A stretch of 31,934 bases of DNA, from contig JAEYRN010000084.1 in assembly GCA_023435565.1 (NCBI GenBank), positions 1-31,934 on the forward strand, given 5' to 3'. The stretch is from Bacillota bacterium. GTDB lineage: Bacteria; Bacillota; UBA4882; UBA8346. Position 1 is the first letter of the stretch; every line of letters starts with the position of its first letter. Shown here one piece after another: positions 7,871-15,569 of this stretch. Both the position numbers and the translations under genes were made by a program. The notes under the pieces are model-generated. The model searched no databases. It was not told where the DNA came from and saw only the letters and a program-made list of their open reading frames with translations.

Positions 7871-8068
7871 TTAAGCCTTGGTAACGTGTGCCGCTTGAGG
7901 TCCACGTTCGCCTTCAACGATCTCGAATTCAACCAGTTGACCTTCTTCTAAGGTCTTAAAACCATCCATTTCGATTGCGGAAAAATGTACAAATACATCC
8001 TTTCCGCCTTCTCTTTCGATGAACCCAAAACCCTTCTCAGCGTTAAACCATTTGACCTTACCTTGCAT
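7871..8068 (-). CDS. cspA: Cold shock protein, CspA family
   Basis: The protein has 65 aa, the normal length. It is a small OB-fold RNA/DNA-binding chaperone. RNP1 is KGFGFIER at about 12-19 and RNP2 is VFVHFSAI at about 24-31, and the C-terminus AAHVTKA is typical. The ATG at 8068 is preceded by AGGAGG with a 9-nt spacer; an upstream in-frame extension to 8197 would run through the promoter and is rejected. A strong promoter (8133-8161) and a terminator frame it as its own transcript with a leader of about 55-60 nt. Confidence 0.95.
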   Translation of the reverse strand: MQGKVKWFNAEKGFGFIEREGGKDVFVHFSAIEMDGFKTLEEGQLVEFEIVEGERGPQAAHVTKA

Positions 8069-8132
8069 AAACTCATTCCTCCTAAATAAATCTCGTGTAA
8101 TACAATAATGAACGAATTGAACCACAATATCA

Positions 8133-8161
8133 ATATTAGCACAGGTATATTGCATTGTCAA
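8133..8161 (-). promoter_or_regulatory. cspA promoter, sigma-A type with extended -10
   Basis: On the minus strand TTGACA, a 17-nt spacer and TAATAT with a TGC extended -10 lie about 65 nt upstream of the cspA start. Its 18-bp core (8133-8150) is identical to that in rRNA promoter P1. Confidence 0.85.
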
Positions 8162-8232
8162 ACAAAAGAAGTTCCCCTGCAGTAAAAATAGATCCATACA
8201 AACATATTTTTATTAAAACCATTTCATCATTT

Positions 8233-8260
8233 AAAAAGACCGGAATCTCATTCCGGTCTT
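8233..8260 (-). terminator. Rho-independent terminator after fliS
   Basis: The minus strand has a 10-bp stem AAGACCGGAA / TTCCGGTCTT with a short loop, followed by a T run, starting 5 nt after the fliS stop. It closes the flaG-fliD-fliS transcript before the cspA promoter. Confidence 0.9.
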
Positions 8261-8265
8261 TACCT

Positions 8266-8670
8266 CTATTTTTCAGCGACCTGGGGTGGTTGCGTTTGTT
8301 CCCTGCTATTTTTCATAGCTTGAGCCCATGTATCGCGAAATTCAATGGCAAACTTTAATACTTCATCTAAAATAACGCGGTCTTTTTTAACATTGGCGTC
8401 CACCAAACGGCGATACAAATAATCGTATAGCAGCATCATGTTATGGGATATTTCATATTCCATATTTAGGCTGGCTTCAAGTTCGGAGATAATATCCTGG
8501 GCCCGGGTAATGTTTTCATGGGCTTTTTCAATATCATCAGTTTCGATTGCCTTCTGTGCCTGCATGATAAACCTTACCAACCCGGTATAAAGCATCATCA
8601 CCAAATCTTCGGGTTTAGAGTTAGAAATAGATGCCGCCTTGTATGCGGTGTACGCCTTGTTAACTGCCAT
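8266..8670 (-). CDS. fliS: Flagellar export chaperone FliS
   Basis: This 134-aa protein binds the C-terminus of unpolymerised flagellin and keeps it export-ready in the cytosol. The family pattern is clear: NKAYTAYKAASISNSKPEDLV near the N-terminus, then MLYTGLVRFIMQAQKAIE, and later ISELEASLNMEYEIS. It is a four-helix bundle of the usual length, with a short polar tail. AGGAGG precedes the ATG. It is the last gene of the fliD operon. Confidence 0.95.
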   Translation of the reverse strand: MAVNKAYTAYKAASISNSKPEDLVMMLYTGLVRFIMQAQKAIETDDIEKAHENITRAQDIISELEASLNMEYEISHNMMLLYDYLYRRLVDANVKKDRVILDEVLKFAIEFRDTWAQAMKNSREQTQPPQVAEK

Positions 8671-8733
8671 TTAAGACTCCTCCTTTGGTAATTCATAGCA
8701 AGCCTTTGTCTTAATTATAATAAAACTAATGTA

Positions 8734-9186
8734 TTAACCCTTGTTATCGGTAAAGATACCGGCTGCCGTAAATTGATTGTTTCCTTTATATCCCGCGACA
8801 CCTCTTTGGCCTTTATGGACAATATGTAATTTAGATTTCAATTCGGCCCTTTCTTTTAACATTCTTTCTTTGTTTTCTTTGTCGAGTTCTATTATCATTT
8901 TAAGAGTATCGGTAATATGAGAATTAAGTTCATATAACCTTTCTTGAAAACCGCTATCATTAATAATTTTTACATTTTCTCGGTTCAAGCTTCTTTCCAA
9001 AACAACTTCCAGCTTACCAAGGTCCTCTAAACATTTGGCGCGGCTTTCGATTAAATTGTTATATTTAAGAGAGTTTTTCTGAAAAGTCAATCCCCGTTGT
9101 TCCTTGGAATACTCCAAAACCTCTTCAAGAAGGGTTAGCTTTTTGGAAAGGAGATCAATTATCCGTTCCGTCTCTGGAGTTATCAT
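8734..9186 (-). CDS. FlgN/FliT-like flagellar chaperone (putative)
   Basis: The protein has 150 aa and is predicted to be almost wholly helical, with heptad-like leucines (LLSKKLTLLEEVLEYSKEQ at about 12-30). A Gly/Asn-rich C-terminal tail (about 127-150) includes GVAGYKGNNQF. Size, helical character and place between fliD and fliS fit an export chaperone: FliT is the usual neighbour of fliS, while the tail recalls clostridial FlgN proteins. The two cannot be separated here. GAGG lies 7 nt before the ATG. It is in the fliD operon. Confidence 0.7.
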   Translation of the reverse strand: MITPETERIIDLLSKKLTLLEEVLEYSKEQRGLTFQKNSLKYNNLIESRAKCLEDLGKLEVVLERSLNRENVKIINDSGFQERLYELNSHITDTLKMIIELDKENKERMLKERAELKSKLHIVHKGQRGVAGYKGNNQFTAAGIFTDNKG

Positions 9187-9221
9187 TTTTAAACCTCATC
9201 TAATAATTAATTTGCCTGTCA

Positions 9222-11807
9222 TTATTTATTGGTCATCTGGCTAAACATATTCTGGATATATGCCGCCTGATTATTCATTTGACTGATCGCGGTTTCCATC
9301 TGGTTGAACATATTCCAAAGCCGATCTTCTTCCTGATATAAACGGTCCTGATAAGTATCAATCCGATCTTCAAGGTTTAATAATTCCTGACCGATAGCGG
9401 TACTTGCAGAAATTGTTCCCGTCACACCGGCTTTGCTAGTGAATTTACTAATTTCCGCCGTCACTATCTCATGCAGTTTATAGAAGATTCCTTTGCTCGA
9501 TTCTTCTGCCGCTTTCTTTATGGCGACGTCATATGGTTTATCTTCCGGATAAATTGTGGCTTCTTCATAGTTGGTCAACAGGCGTATTACTCCGTCAGGA
9601 TCTTCGGTAAGGGCTTTTTGTAACGCATCCTTATCCAAGTACAACTTGCCGTTTTCCGTAAAGTCCCCGGTAGTGATACCAATTTGGCTTAATCGGTTAT
9701 AAGTAGCTTTTACGGTAGCCCCATCACCGAATCCAATTGTACTTAAACCATTATTTGTACCGGAATTATTTAAAGTAAGGTTTTCGTTTTGAGTAATAAA
9801 TGAGATGGCATTATTGGAACCGAGTTCTACTTTAACCCGTCCAGAGCCGAATTTAAGATCGAATTTTCTTTGAATGTCTTGAATTAAAACCTTATAGTCA
9901 GCTTTAGCGTACGTCCCTTCATCCAATTTAATCTCTTCCGTCTTATCACCCAAGGTCACGGAAAACCGGTTGGCGCTGCTAGTATTAATAGTACCAACTA
10001 GTGCAATCCCGGTTAAGGTTCTGGGAGCCTCAATAACCTTTGAAAGTGATGATCTGATACCGTTGACCGCTCCTACTAAGAGAGAGTCATTGCGCAACAA
10101 CCCTTTTTTGGCCTGTTCTTCCCAGGATTTTATCTGGTCCTCGGTCATCTCTTTCTTCTGCTCGTCAGTCAGAGGCAAATAATAATTATATTTTCCGCCC
10201 GAGGTAGGACGATGTTCGGCTGATTTTTCATATAGTGAACCTATGATTTCATTGTATTTGGTTACAAAATTTTCAATCTTTTCACTAACCGCTGAAGCGT
10301 CCGCACTCACGGAAACCGTGGCTGTGCCTACGCCGGTCATTGTAAAAGTAACATTATTCATGGTAAAAGTATTGGATTTCTTCATTGTTTCTACGCCGTT
10401 AATCACAACTTTCGCATCGACCCCCGATATCTCACCTGCTTGGCTGATATTAAACAATCCGCCTAAAAAACCGCTCGGATCTGTGATTTGGATCTCTGCG
10501 CCGCTTTCGTTATAGTTACCGGCTTGAGTAGCGGTCATGAATAATTGGTCCTTGTAGTCATCGTAAAACACCGAGACACCGGTTGCAGTATTTCCGTTAA
10601 TTTCAGCAATGATCTCATCCATTGTTTTATTATAGGAGAAAGAAAACGCTTGGCCGTTAATGGTAAAACCAAAAGTGTCGGTAACTTTCTTGCCTTCAAA
10701 GAACCCGGCATTAATAAACTTATCTCTTAAATTCCAAATCGAGGAACTAGTATTAATTGTGTTTTTGGGATAGTCGGAAACCGTACCGCTGGTAAAACCC
10801 ATTTTCGTTAGACCATTATTGGCGATTGATGATTCCAGTCTGATCGAATCCGCAGCTGTTGAGTCAATCCGCAACTGTTTAAAATCGGTGGCTGAAACCC
10901 GGACATTATTATACGAGCCGCCCAGAGCGCGAATTTTACTCTGGATATGTGCGGCATAAGTATCGAGGGTATATGTCCCGGTATCCAGAGTGATCTCTTG
11001 TAACGATCCGTTATTCAACGCAATCTTGAATTTATTATTAGTTGCAGTAACCGTAATACTGTCGGGATTGGAAATAATACTTCCAATCAGCTCTTTGGAA
11101 TTGGCGCTATCTGCAAATCCAAGACTAGCTAATACATCATTAGCGCCGTCTTGATTCAAAGTTATTGTCTGAACGCTGGCGTCGGTCGGGTTTTGACTGG
11201 TATAAAACTGCAATTCATTGCTGGAAGTTACCTTAACATAGAGGGCGTTATTGCCGGTAAAACCCGCGGCCGTTAATTGTTCTTGAATCGCTGCCGCCAA
11301 ATCATCCAGATTGTCTTTATTATAAGTACCATTACTACTTGCCGCCAAGGTAATAGTTTCTTGCTTGGCGCCGAGTTTAATTTGGAATGAATTATGAGTA
11401 TCATCAATTGTAATCGACCCGGTACTAAAGTCATTGCTGGTCACTTTGGAACGGATCGAAATCGGCATACTCGAATAATTCTGGGCCGCCTGTGCAAGGC
11501 TTTTAACATCCAGAGTGAAGCTGGTATTTACCGAACTTGATGTAGTTGTAGCAGTAACTACTTGGGAATTGGAACTGGTAACCTTTTTAATATTATAGGT
11601 GGACTGCAATTTCAAATCAAATGTCAAATCCCGCAACTGGCTCAATGAAGTATTCAAGCTTCGATAGGTATCTTGTTTCCATAGCAAGGTTTGCTGCTGC
11701 TGCTTCAAACGATCCAGCGGCTTTCTGGAATATTGCATTATTTTATTGATAGTTTCCTGGGTGTCCATACCTGTGGCTAACCCGGGAATTCCTAAACCAT
11801 TGGCCAT
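9222..11807 (-). CDS. fliD: Flagellar filament capping protein FliD (hook-associated protein 2), long form
   Basis: FliD caps the growing filament and inserts flagellin at its tip. The N-terminus MANGLGIPGLATGMD with a following coiled coil (about 20-70) and the C-terminal coiled coil (about 805-855) are diagnostic. At 861 aa it is much longer than many FliD proteins (about 450-700). The extra length contains three similar segments at about 139-236, 257-342 and 612-700. Each has a short beta pair ending in an EITLDxGTY-like turn, a helix, and a closing (L/M)GF(G/A/T) motif, like flagellin hook-IN repeats. GGGAGGT precedes the ATG. It has no signal peptide and is exported by the flagellar type III system. 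Confidence 0.96.
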   Translation of the reverse strand: MANGLGIPGLATGMDTQETINKIMQYSRKPLDRLKQQQQTLLWKQDTYRSLNTSLSQLRDLTFDLKLQSTYNIKKVTSSNSQVVTATTTSSSVNTSFTLDVKSLAQAAQNYSSMPISIRSKVTSNDFSTGSITIDDTHNSFQIKLGAKQETITLAASSNGTYNKDNLDDLAAAIQEQLTAAGFTGNNALYVKVTSSNELQFYTSQNPTDASVQTITLNQDGANDVLASLGFADSANSKELIGSIISNPDSITVTATNNKFKIALNNGSLQEITLDTGTYTLDTYAAHIQSKIRALGGSYNNVRVSATDFKQLRIDSTAADSIRLESSIANNGLTKMGFTSGTVSDYPKNTINTSSSIWNLRDKFINAGFFEGKKVTDTFGFTINGQAFSFSYNKTMDEIIAEINGNTATGVSVFYDDYKDQLFMTATQAGNYNESGAEIQITDPSGFLGGLFNISQAGEISGVDAKVVINGVETMKKSNTFTMNNVTFTMTGVGTATVSVSADASAVSEKIENFVTKYNEIIGSLYEKSAEHRPTSGGKYNYYLPLTDEQKKEMTEDQIKSWEEQAKKGLLRNDSLLVGAVNGIRSSLSKVIEAPRTLTGIALVGTINTSSANRFSVTLGDKTEEIKLDEGTYAKADYKVLIQDIQRKFDLKFGSGRVKVELGSNNAISFITQNENLTLNNSGTNNGLSTIGFGDGATVKATYNRLSQIGITTGDFTENGKLYLDKDALQKALTEDPDGVIRLLTNYEEATIYPEDKPYDVAIKKAAEESSKGIFYKLHEIVTAEISKFTSKAGVTGTISASTAIGQELLNLEDRIDTYQDRLYQEEDRLWNMFNQMETAISQMNNQAAYIQNMFSQMTNK

Positions 11808-11932
11808 CTCATTTACCTCCCTACATAAAACACTTCCAATAATTAATTCCGTTTATTCTTTGTAGTAATTACTTAAATTAATAGAAAATAACCGCGATGA
11901 CTACTATAAAGAGAAAAAGAAGGAGAAGATGC

Positions 11933-12280
11933 CTAGATTTTTTTATCAATCAAAACTCCAAGCATCTCGTACATTTTTTGTAGCATATTTAGGATTTCTT
12001 CAGGCGGAAACTGGCGAATCACTTCTTTGGTATCTTTATCGATAACTTTCACCACTTCACGTTTGGTCGCCTCGTCAACGGAATATTCAAAACCAATATT
12101 CGCCTTTTCAAATCCATCCTTAACTTTGTCCAGTGCTTGTTGCAATTGGTCTTCTTTAGGTTTGGGTTGGATACTGTCCTGATTTTGGTTTTGATTTGAC
12201 GCTTCGGTATTTCCCGCCAGCTTCCCTGCTGCCGCGGTATTCCCTGTAGGATTTACCGGAGAGATCGGATCGATTCTCAT
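11933..12280 (-). CDS. flaG: FlaG family flagellar protein
   Basis: The protein has 115 aa. A disordered, Asn/Gln-rich N-terminal half precedes the conserved FlaG domain, with VKVIDKDTKEVIRQFPPEEIL at about 77-97 and an amphipathic C-terminal helix. FlaG affects filament length in several bacteria; its exact role is not settled. The ATG at 12280 is chosen because GGAGGTG lies 6 nt upstream; the ATG at 12295 includes that ribosome site in its coding sequence. It stands before fliD, as usual. Confidence 0.92.
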   Translation of the reverse strand: MRIDPISPVNPTGNTAAAGKLAGNTEASNQNQNQDSIQPKPKEDQLQQALDKVKDGFEKANIGFEYSVDEATKREVVKVIDKDTKEVIRQFPPEEILNMLQKMYEMLGVLIDKKI

Positions 12281-12343
12281 TTTGGTCACCTCCATGTTTT
12301 GTTTCCAATAATATTAATTCCAATAATACTGGTTTTACTATTG

Positions 12344-12370
12344 TATTCGGAAAATTCTAGGTAAATATTA
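12344..12370 (-). promoter_or_regulatory. Candidate sigma-D (sigma-28) promoter for flaG-fliD-fliS
   Basis: The minus strand reads TAAT, a 15-nt spacer and TCCGAATA, against the flagellar sigma consensus TAAA-N15-GCCGATAA (3 of 4 and 5 of 8 matches with correct spacing). It lies 64 nt before the flaG start. The match is partial. Confidence 0.35.
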
Positions 12371-12457
12371 ATAGTCCTTTTTGCCTAATTTGACGAATTC
12401 AGCGAACAAAAGACAAGCCATAAAGGATTGTTAACAAAATGTAAATTTTTGTATTAT

Positions 12458-13510
12458 CTACCCAATCAACTCCCAACGGAGCGGTGTTCCCCGTTTGACA
12501 TCCCGGTTAACCTTCTTTCCAAGGATAGTATCGTAATATTTCGGAGAAAGACCTAATCCGGGGCGGATTGCACGAACATTTTCAACAGTTAAAACGGATC
12601 CAGCCGATAAATCTTGACTAATATAAAGTGAACGCCGGTGTTTTAAGGAAGGCTTTTCACCCTCTGTAGGTCCATAATGGATCTTGCCCAAGGCCTGCCA
12701 GGCCCGTTTGCTCTCCTTTACCAGCAATCCCATTTCTTCCGGCTCCATTGAAAAACTCGAATCAACCCCGCCGTCAGCCCGGGAAAGAGTAAAATGTTTC
12801 TCAATTACCGTGGCTCCCAAAGCAACAGCGGCTAAAGCTGTCCCGATACCCATGGTATGATCGGAAATGCCCACTTGGCAATTAAAAAGCTCCCGTAAAT
12901 GGGGTAATGTCCTAAGATTCGAGTTCTCCGGTGAAGCCGGGTAAGTGCTGGTACATTTTAGTAGGACTACTTCCAGGCAACCATTTTCCCGAAGGGTCTT
13001 GACAGTCTCATCCAGCTCGGCAATGGTTGCCATTCCTGTCGACACGAAAACAGGTTTACCGGTAGCCGCCACTTTTTTGAGGAGCGGTAGATCGGTGTTT
13101 TCAAAAGCGGCGATTTTATAACAAGGAACTGATAACCCTTCCAAAAAATCAACTGCCGACGCGTCGAATGGCGTGCTGAATCCGATGATCCCCAACTCCT
13201 TACAGCGATCAAAGATCGGCCGGTGCCATTCCCACGGAGTATATGCTTGCTGGTATAACTTATATAAAGAAGTCCCCTGCCAAAGGCTGTTCGGATCGTC
13301 AATGTAAAATTCACCTTCGTCGATATCCAAAGTCATGGTATCGGCGGTGTAAGTCTGAAGTTTGAGTGCTTGGACACCCGCGTGGGCTGCGGCTTCCACT
13401 ATTGCCAAAGCCCGTTCCAAGGAATGATTATGGTTGCCCGACATCTCAGCTATGACGAAAGGAGGATGATCTTGATCTAATAAATATTGACCTATCTTAA
13501 CCGATTGCAT
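12458..13510 (-). CDS. pseI: Pseudaminic acid synthase
   Basis: This 350-aa cytosolic enzyme condenses 2,4-diacetamido-2,4,6-trideoxy-L-altrose with phosphoenolpyruvate to give pseudaminic acid, a nonulosonic acid found on flagellins. The NeuB-type TIM barrel shows FVIAEMSGNHNHS at 18-30 (PseI rather than NeuB wording), LKLQTYTADTMT at 49-60, GFSTPFD near 114-120, KCTSTYP, GISDHTMGIG and IEKHFTLSRADGGVDS. The C-terminal SAF domain (about 285-350) ends the protein. Its place directly before flaG-fliD points to flagellar glycosylation. The other pse genes are not in the window. The ribosome site is weak (GGTAAGAG). Confidence 0.92.
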   Translation of the reverse strand: MQSVKIGQYLLDQDHPPFVIAEMSGNHNHSLERALAIVEAAAHAGVQALKLQTYTADTMTLDIDEGEFYIDDPNSLWQGTSLYKLYQQAYTPWEWHRPIFDRCKELGIIGFSTPFDASAVDFLEGLSVPCYKIAAFENTDLPLLKKVAATGKPVFVSTGMATIAELDETVKTLRENGCLEVVLLKCTSTYPASPENSNLRTLPHLRELFNCQVGISDHTMGIGTALAAVALGATVIEKHFTLSRADGGVDSSFSMEPEEMGLLVKESKRAWQALGKIHYGPTEGEKPSLKHRRSLYISQDLSAGSVLTVENVRAIRPGLGLSPKYYDTILGKKVNRDVKRGTPLRWELIG

Positions 13511-13537
13511 CTCTTACCATCTCTTTTCAAAAGTTTT

Positions 13538-13895
13538 ATCAATACTAATCCTGTTAATCCTGTCTAAGTTCCTTTTTCTTTTTGACAGGATTTACACGGA
13601 TTTACGGGATTTCTTATTATTCTATTCGATTTAGAGCTACCACTATGATACTCAGTTGCTCTTCGTTGGTCTTTTTATAATCAGTGTTAATCCCGTTAAT
13701 CCTGTCTACGTTCCTTTTTCTTTTTGACAGGATTTACACGGATTTACGGGATTTCTTATTATTCTATTCGATTTAGAGCTACCACTATGATACTCAGTTG
13801 CTCTTCGTTGGTCTTTTTAAAATCAGTGTTAATCCCGTTAATCCTGTCTACGTTCCTTCTCTTTTTGACAGGATTTACACGGATTTACGGGATTT
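13538..13895. repeat. Tandem array of hairpin repeats, copies B, C and D (about 142-bp period)
   Basis: Three copies lie at 13538-13612, 13679-13754 and 13821-13895. The right-arm GACAGG recurs at 13584, 13726 and 13867, a period of 142 and 141 bp. The 67-bp stretches between copies are nearly identical to each other. Each copy folds as TTAATCC(C/T)GTTAATCCTGTC against GACAGGATTTACACGGATTT with a TTCCTTTTTC-like loop. The right arm of copy D overlaps the 3' end of the GxxExxY gene. Confidence 0.93.
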
Positions 13896-14283
13896 CTTTT
13901 ATTTGCTCTCCATAGCTAATTTTTCTTAATCTTCGCTTTATTTGAACTGATTTTGGACCAAAGTTGATTAATAAACCAATATTGATACCTGTTGCAACTA
14001 GATAATTTACCAGTTGCACCTCGTGTTCCTTGCATAGATTTTGAACCGCTTTGAGTTCAATAAGTACCTTATCCTCAACTAATAAGTCTGCAATATATTC
14101 TCCAACAATTACATTATCATAATAAACTTCAATTGAATATTTCTGCTTTACCGATAAACCTCTACGTGAAAGCTCAATATACAGAGCATTCTCATAAACC
14201 TTTTCCAAAAAACCGGAACCCAAAGTATTATAAACCTTATAAGCACAACCAATTATTTTTTCAATCAAATGTTCTTCTTGCAT
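13885..14283 (-). CDS. GxxExxY family protein (PD-(D/E)XK nuclease-like), copy 1
   Basis: The protein has 132 aa. It carries the family-naming motif as GFLEKVY at 24-30. It also has a PD-(D/E)XK-like core with D66 (IADLLVE) and E76-L-K78 (LIELKAV), then a HEVQLVNYL helix at about 87-95. The biochemical role of the family is not established; the fold suggests a nuclease or nuclease relic. The last four codons (KEIP) and the stop are supplied by the right arm of repeat copy D. The ATG at 14283 is chosen by alignment with the family; GTG at 14298 is possible and both have weak ribosome sites. It is nearly identical to the copy at 18242-18616, which implies recent duplication. Confidence 0.9.
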   Translation of the reverse strand: MQEEHLIEKIIGCAYKVYNTLGSGFLEKVYENALYIELSRRGLSVKQKYSIEVYYDNVIVGEYIADLLVEDKVLIELKAVQNLCKEHEVQLVNYLVATGINIGLLINFGPKSVQIKRRLRKISYGEQIKEIP

Positions 14284-14310
14284 TATAAAAAACAACACCC
14301 TAACTCAATT

Positions 14311-14452
14311 TAATCCATGTCCATCCTGTTAATTCTGTCTATATTAAAACATCTTATAGACTGGATTTACACGGATTTACTGGATTTTTTTAAATAAAGT
14401 TCGTTATGTTTAATATTTTTTTAAACCGTGTTAATCCTGTTAATCCTGTCTA
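14311..14452. repeat. Hairpin repeat copies E (full) and F (left arm only)
   Basis: Copy E (14311-14388) has a diverged left arm and an unrelated loop sequence, but a normal right arm (GACTGGATTTACACGGATTT). Copy F (14425-14452) has only the left arm, ending 10 bp from the stop of the HAD gene. Copy E begins 28 bp upstream of the GxxExxY start. Confidence 0.85.
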
Positions 14453-14461
14453 AAAAAAAGT

Positions 14462-15133
14462 TTATAGATTACTTATATACTTTAGTAGATCTTCATTTAG
14501 TTCAAGCAATGATTGTATTTTTCGATCGGCTTCATGAGTTACAGGTAATGTTATGTTTTTATATTGGCCTTGGAGGACTCGAATGGTTTTAAATTCGAGG
14601 GGTTTGATTCCGACAAAGTCCTTATGAGGGTTATCGGCAATATAGACTACTTCCCTTGGAGAAACTTTTTCCCGCTCACAAATCTTTAAAAAACAATAAG
14701 GCGAAGGCTTGGCATTTTTTATGCCGTAACGATGAGAAATAAAAACAAATTTAACGCGCTGTTCCAAACCGAGGGCTTTGATTTTATTATACTGGACAAC
14801 TTTGTTACCGTCAGTGACGATATATAATGGATAATTACGAAAACGTTCCAAGCACGAGTCGGCTTCGGGGTAAAGATTGATTACCGGGTGGTGAAAACGG
14901 TAAACAGAAACACATTTGCGGACTAGTTCTTTTTTATAGATTCCGTGACATATCAGTAAATCGTCGAAAATCCGCCCCCGACCGGATGAAATTTTTTGGA
15001 GCATAAATTCCAAACCTGATTGTACTGGAATGGAGTATTGTTCGTCTAAATAATTTGCTACCGCCTTAAAACCGCTCTTAACGAATGTCAACTCTTCATA
15101 AAGAGTATCGTCGAGATCGAAAACAAGCACCAT
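14462..15133 (-). CDS. HAD-superfamily hydrolase (phosphatase)
   Basis: The protein has 223 aa. Motif I is FDLDDTLY at 5-12 (nucleophile D6, acid D8), motif II is YIVTDGNK at about 103-110, motif III is the Lys in KNAKPSPY near 139-146, and motif IV is IADNPHKDF near 169-177. This is the subclass of small phosphatases and phosphoserine-phosphatase-like enzymes. AAGGA precedes the ATG. Together with the ATP-grasp, CDP-alcohol phosphatidyltransferase and nucleotidyltransferase genes upstream, it recalls the C. difficile type A flagellin modification set, which also has a HAD phosphatase. The substrate is not readable; a phosphorylated amino acid or sugar is a guess. Confidence 0.85.
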   Translation of the reverse strand: MVLVFDLDDTLYEELTFVKSGFKAVANYLDEQYSIPVQSGLEFMLQKISSGRGRIFDDLLICHGIYKKELVRKCVSVYRFHHPVINLYPEADSCLERFRNYPLYIVTDGNKVVQYNKIKALGLEQRVKFVFISHRYGIKNAKPSPYCFLKICEREKVSPREVVYIADNPHKDFVGIKPLEFKTIRVLQGQYKNITLPVTHEADRKIQSLLELNEDLLKYISNL

Positions 15134-15170
15134 TCTGGTTCCTTCTTTTGCTAGATATTTATTTTAAATA

Positions 15171-15560
15171 ATTCCTGTTAATCCCGTTAATCCTGTCCAA
15201 GTCCCTTTTCTTTTTGACAGGATTTACACGGATTTTTTGGATTTCTTGTAAACCTATTCGATTTATTGATACCACTATGATACTCAGCTGCTTGTTGTTT
15301 GATTTTATAAATCAGTGTTAATCCTGTTAATCCTGTCTATGTTCCTTCTCTTTTTGACAGGCGTTAATCCTGTCCAAGTCCCTTCTCTTTTGACAGGATT
15401 TACACGGATTTACGGGATTTCTTGTAAACCTATTCGATTTATTGATACCACTATGATACTCAGCTGCTTGTTGTTTGATTTTTTATTAATCAGTGTTAAT
15501 CCCGTTAATCCTGTCCAAGTCCCTTTTTTTGACAGGATTTACACGGATTCACAGGATTTC
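15171..15560. repeat. Hairpin repeat array, copies G, H (fused double) and I
   Basis: Copies lie at 15171-15244, 15310-15420 and 15488-15560. Copy H is a fusion: a left arm, loop and GACAG run straight into a second partial left arm, loop and full right arm. The two inter-copy stretches (about 66-68 bp) are almost identical to each other and related to those of the 13.5-kb array. Copy I ends 10 bp from the ATP-grasp stop. The whole 15134-15569 gap is filled by this array. Confidence 0.92.
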
Positions 15561-15569
15561 TAGTTTTGG

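Noticed and set aside
8069..8197. N-terminal extension of the cold shock protein
   Set aside because: It would run through the strong promoter, and AGGAGG directly precedes the internal ATG that gives the normal 65-aa protein.
13538..13895. CRISPR-like array
   Set aside because: The repeats are imperfect hairpins of about 75 bp with nearly identical intervening stretches; CRISPR spacers are unique and shorter, and no cas genes are present.
13724..13915. Plus-strand hydrophobic reading frame
   Set aside because: It is a translation of the repeat array with no ribosome site; similar frames appear at 7593-7775 and 15315-15563 for the same reason.
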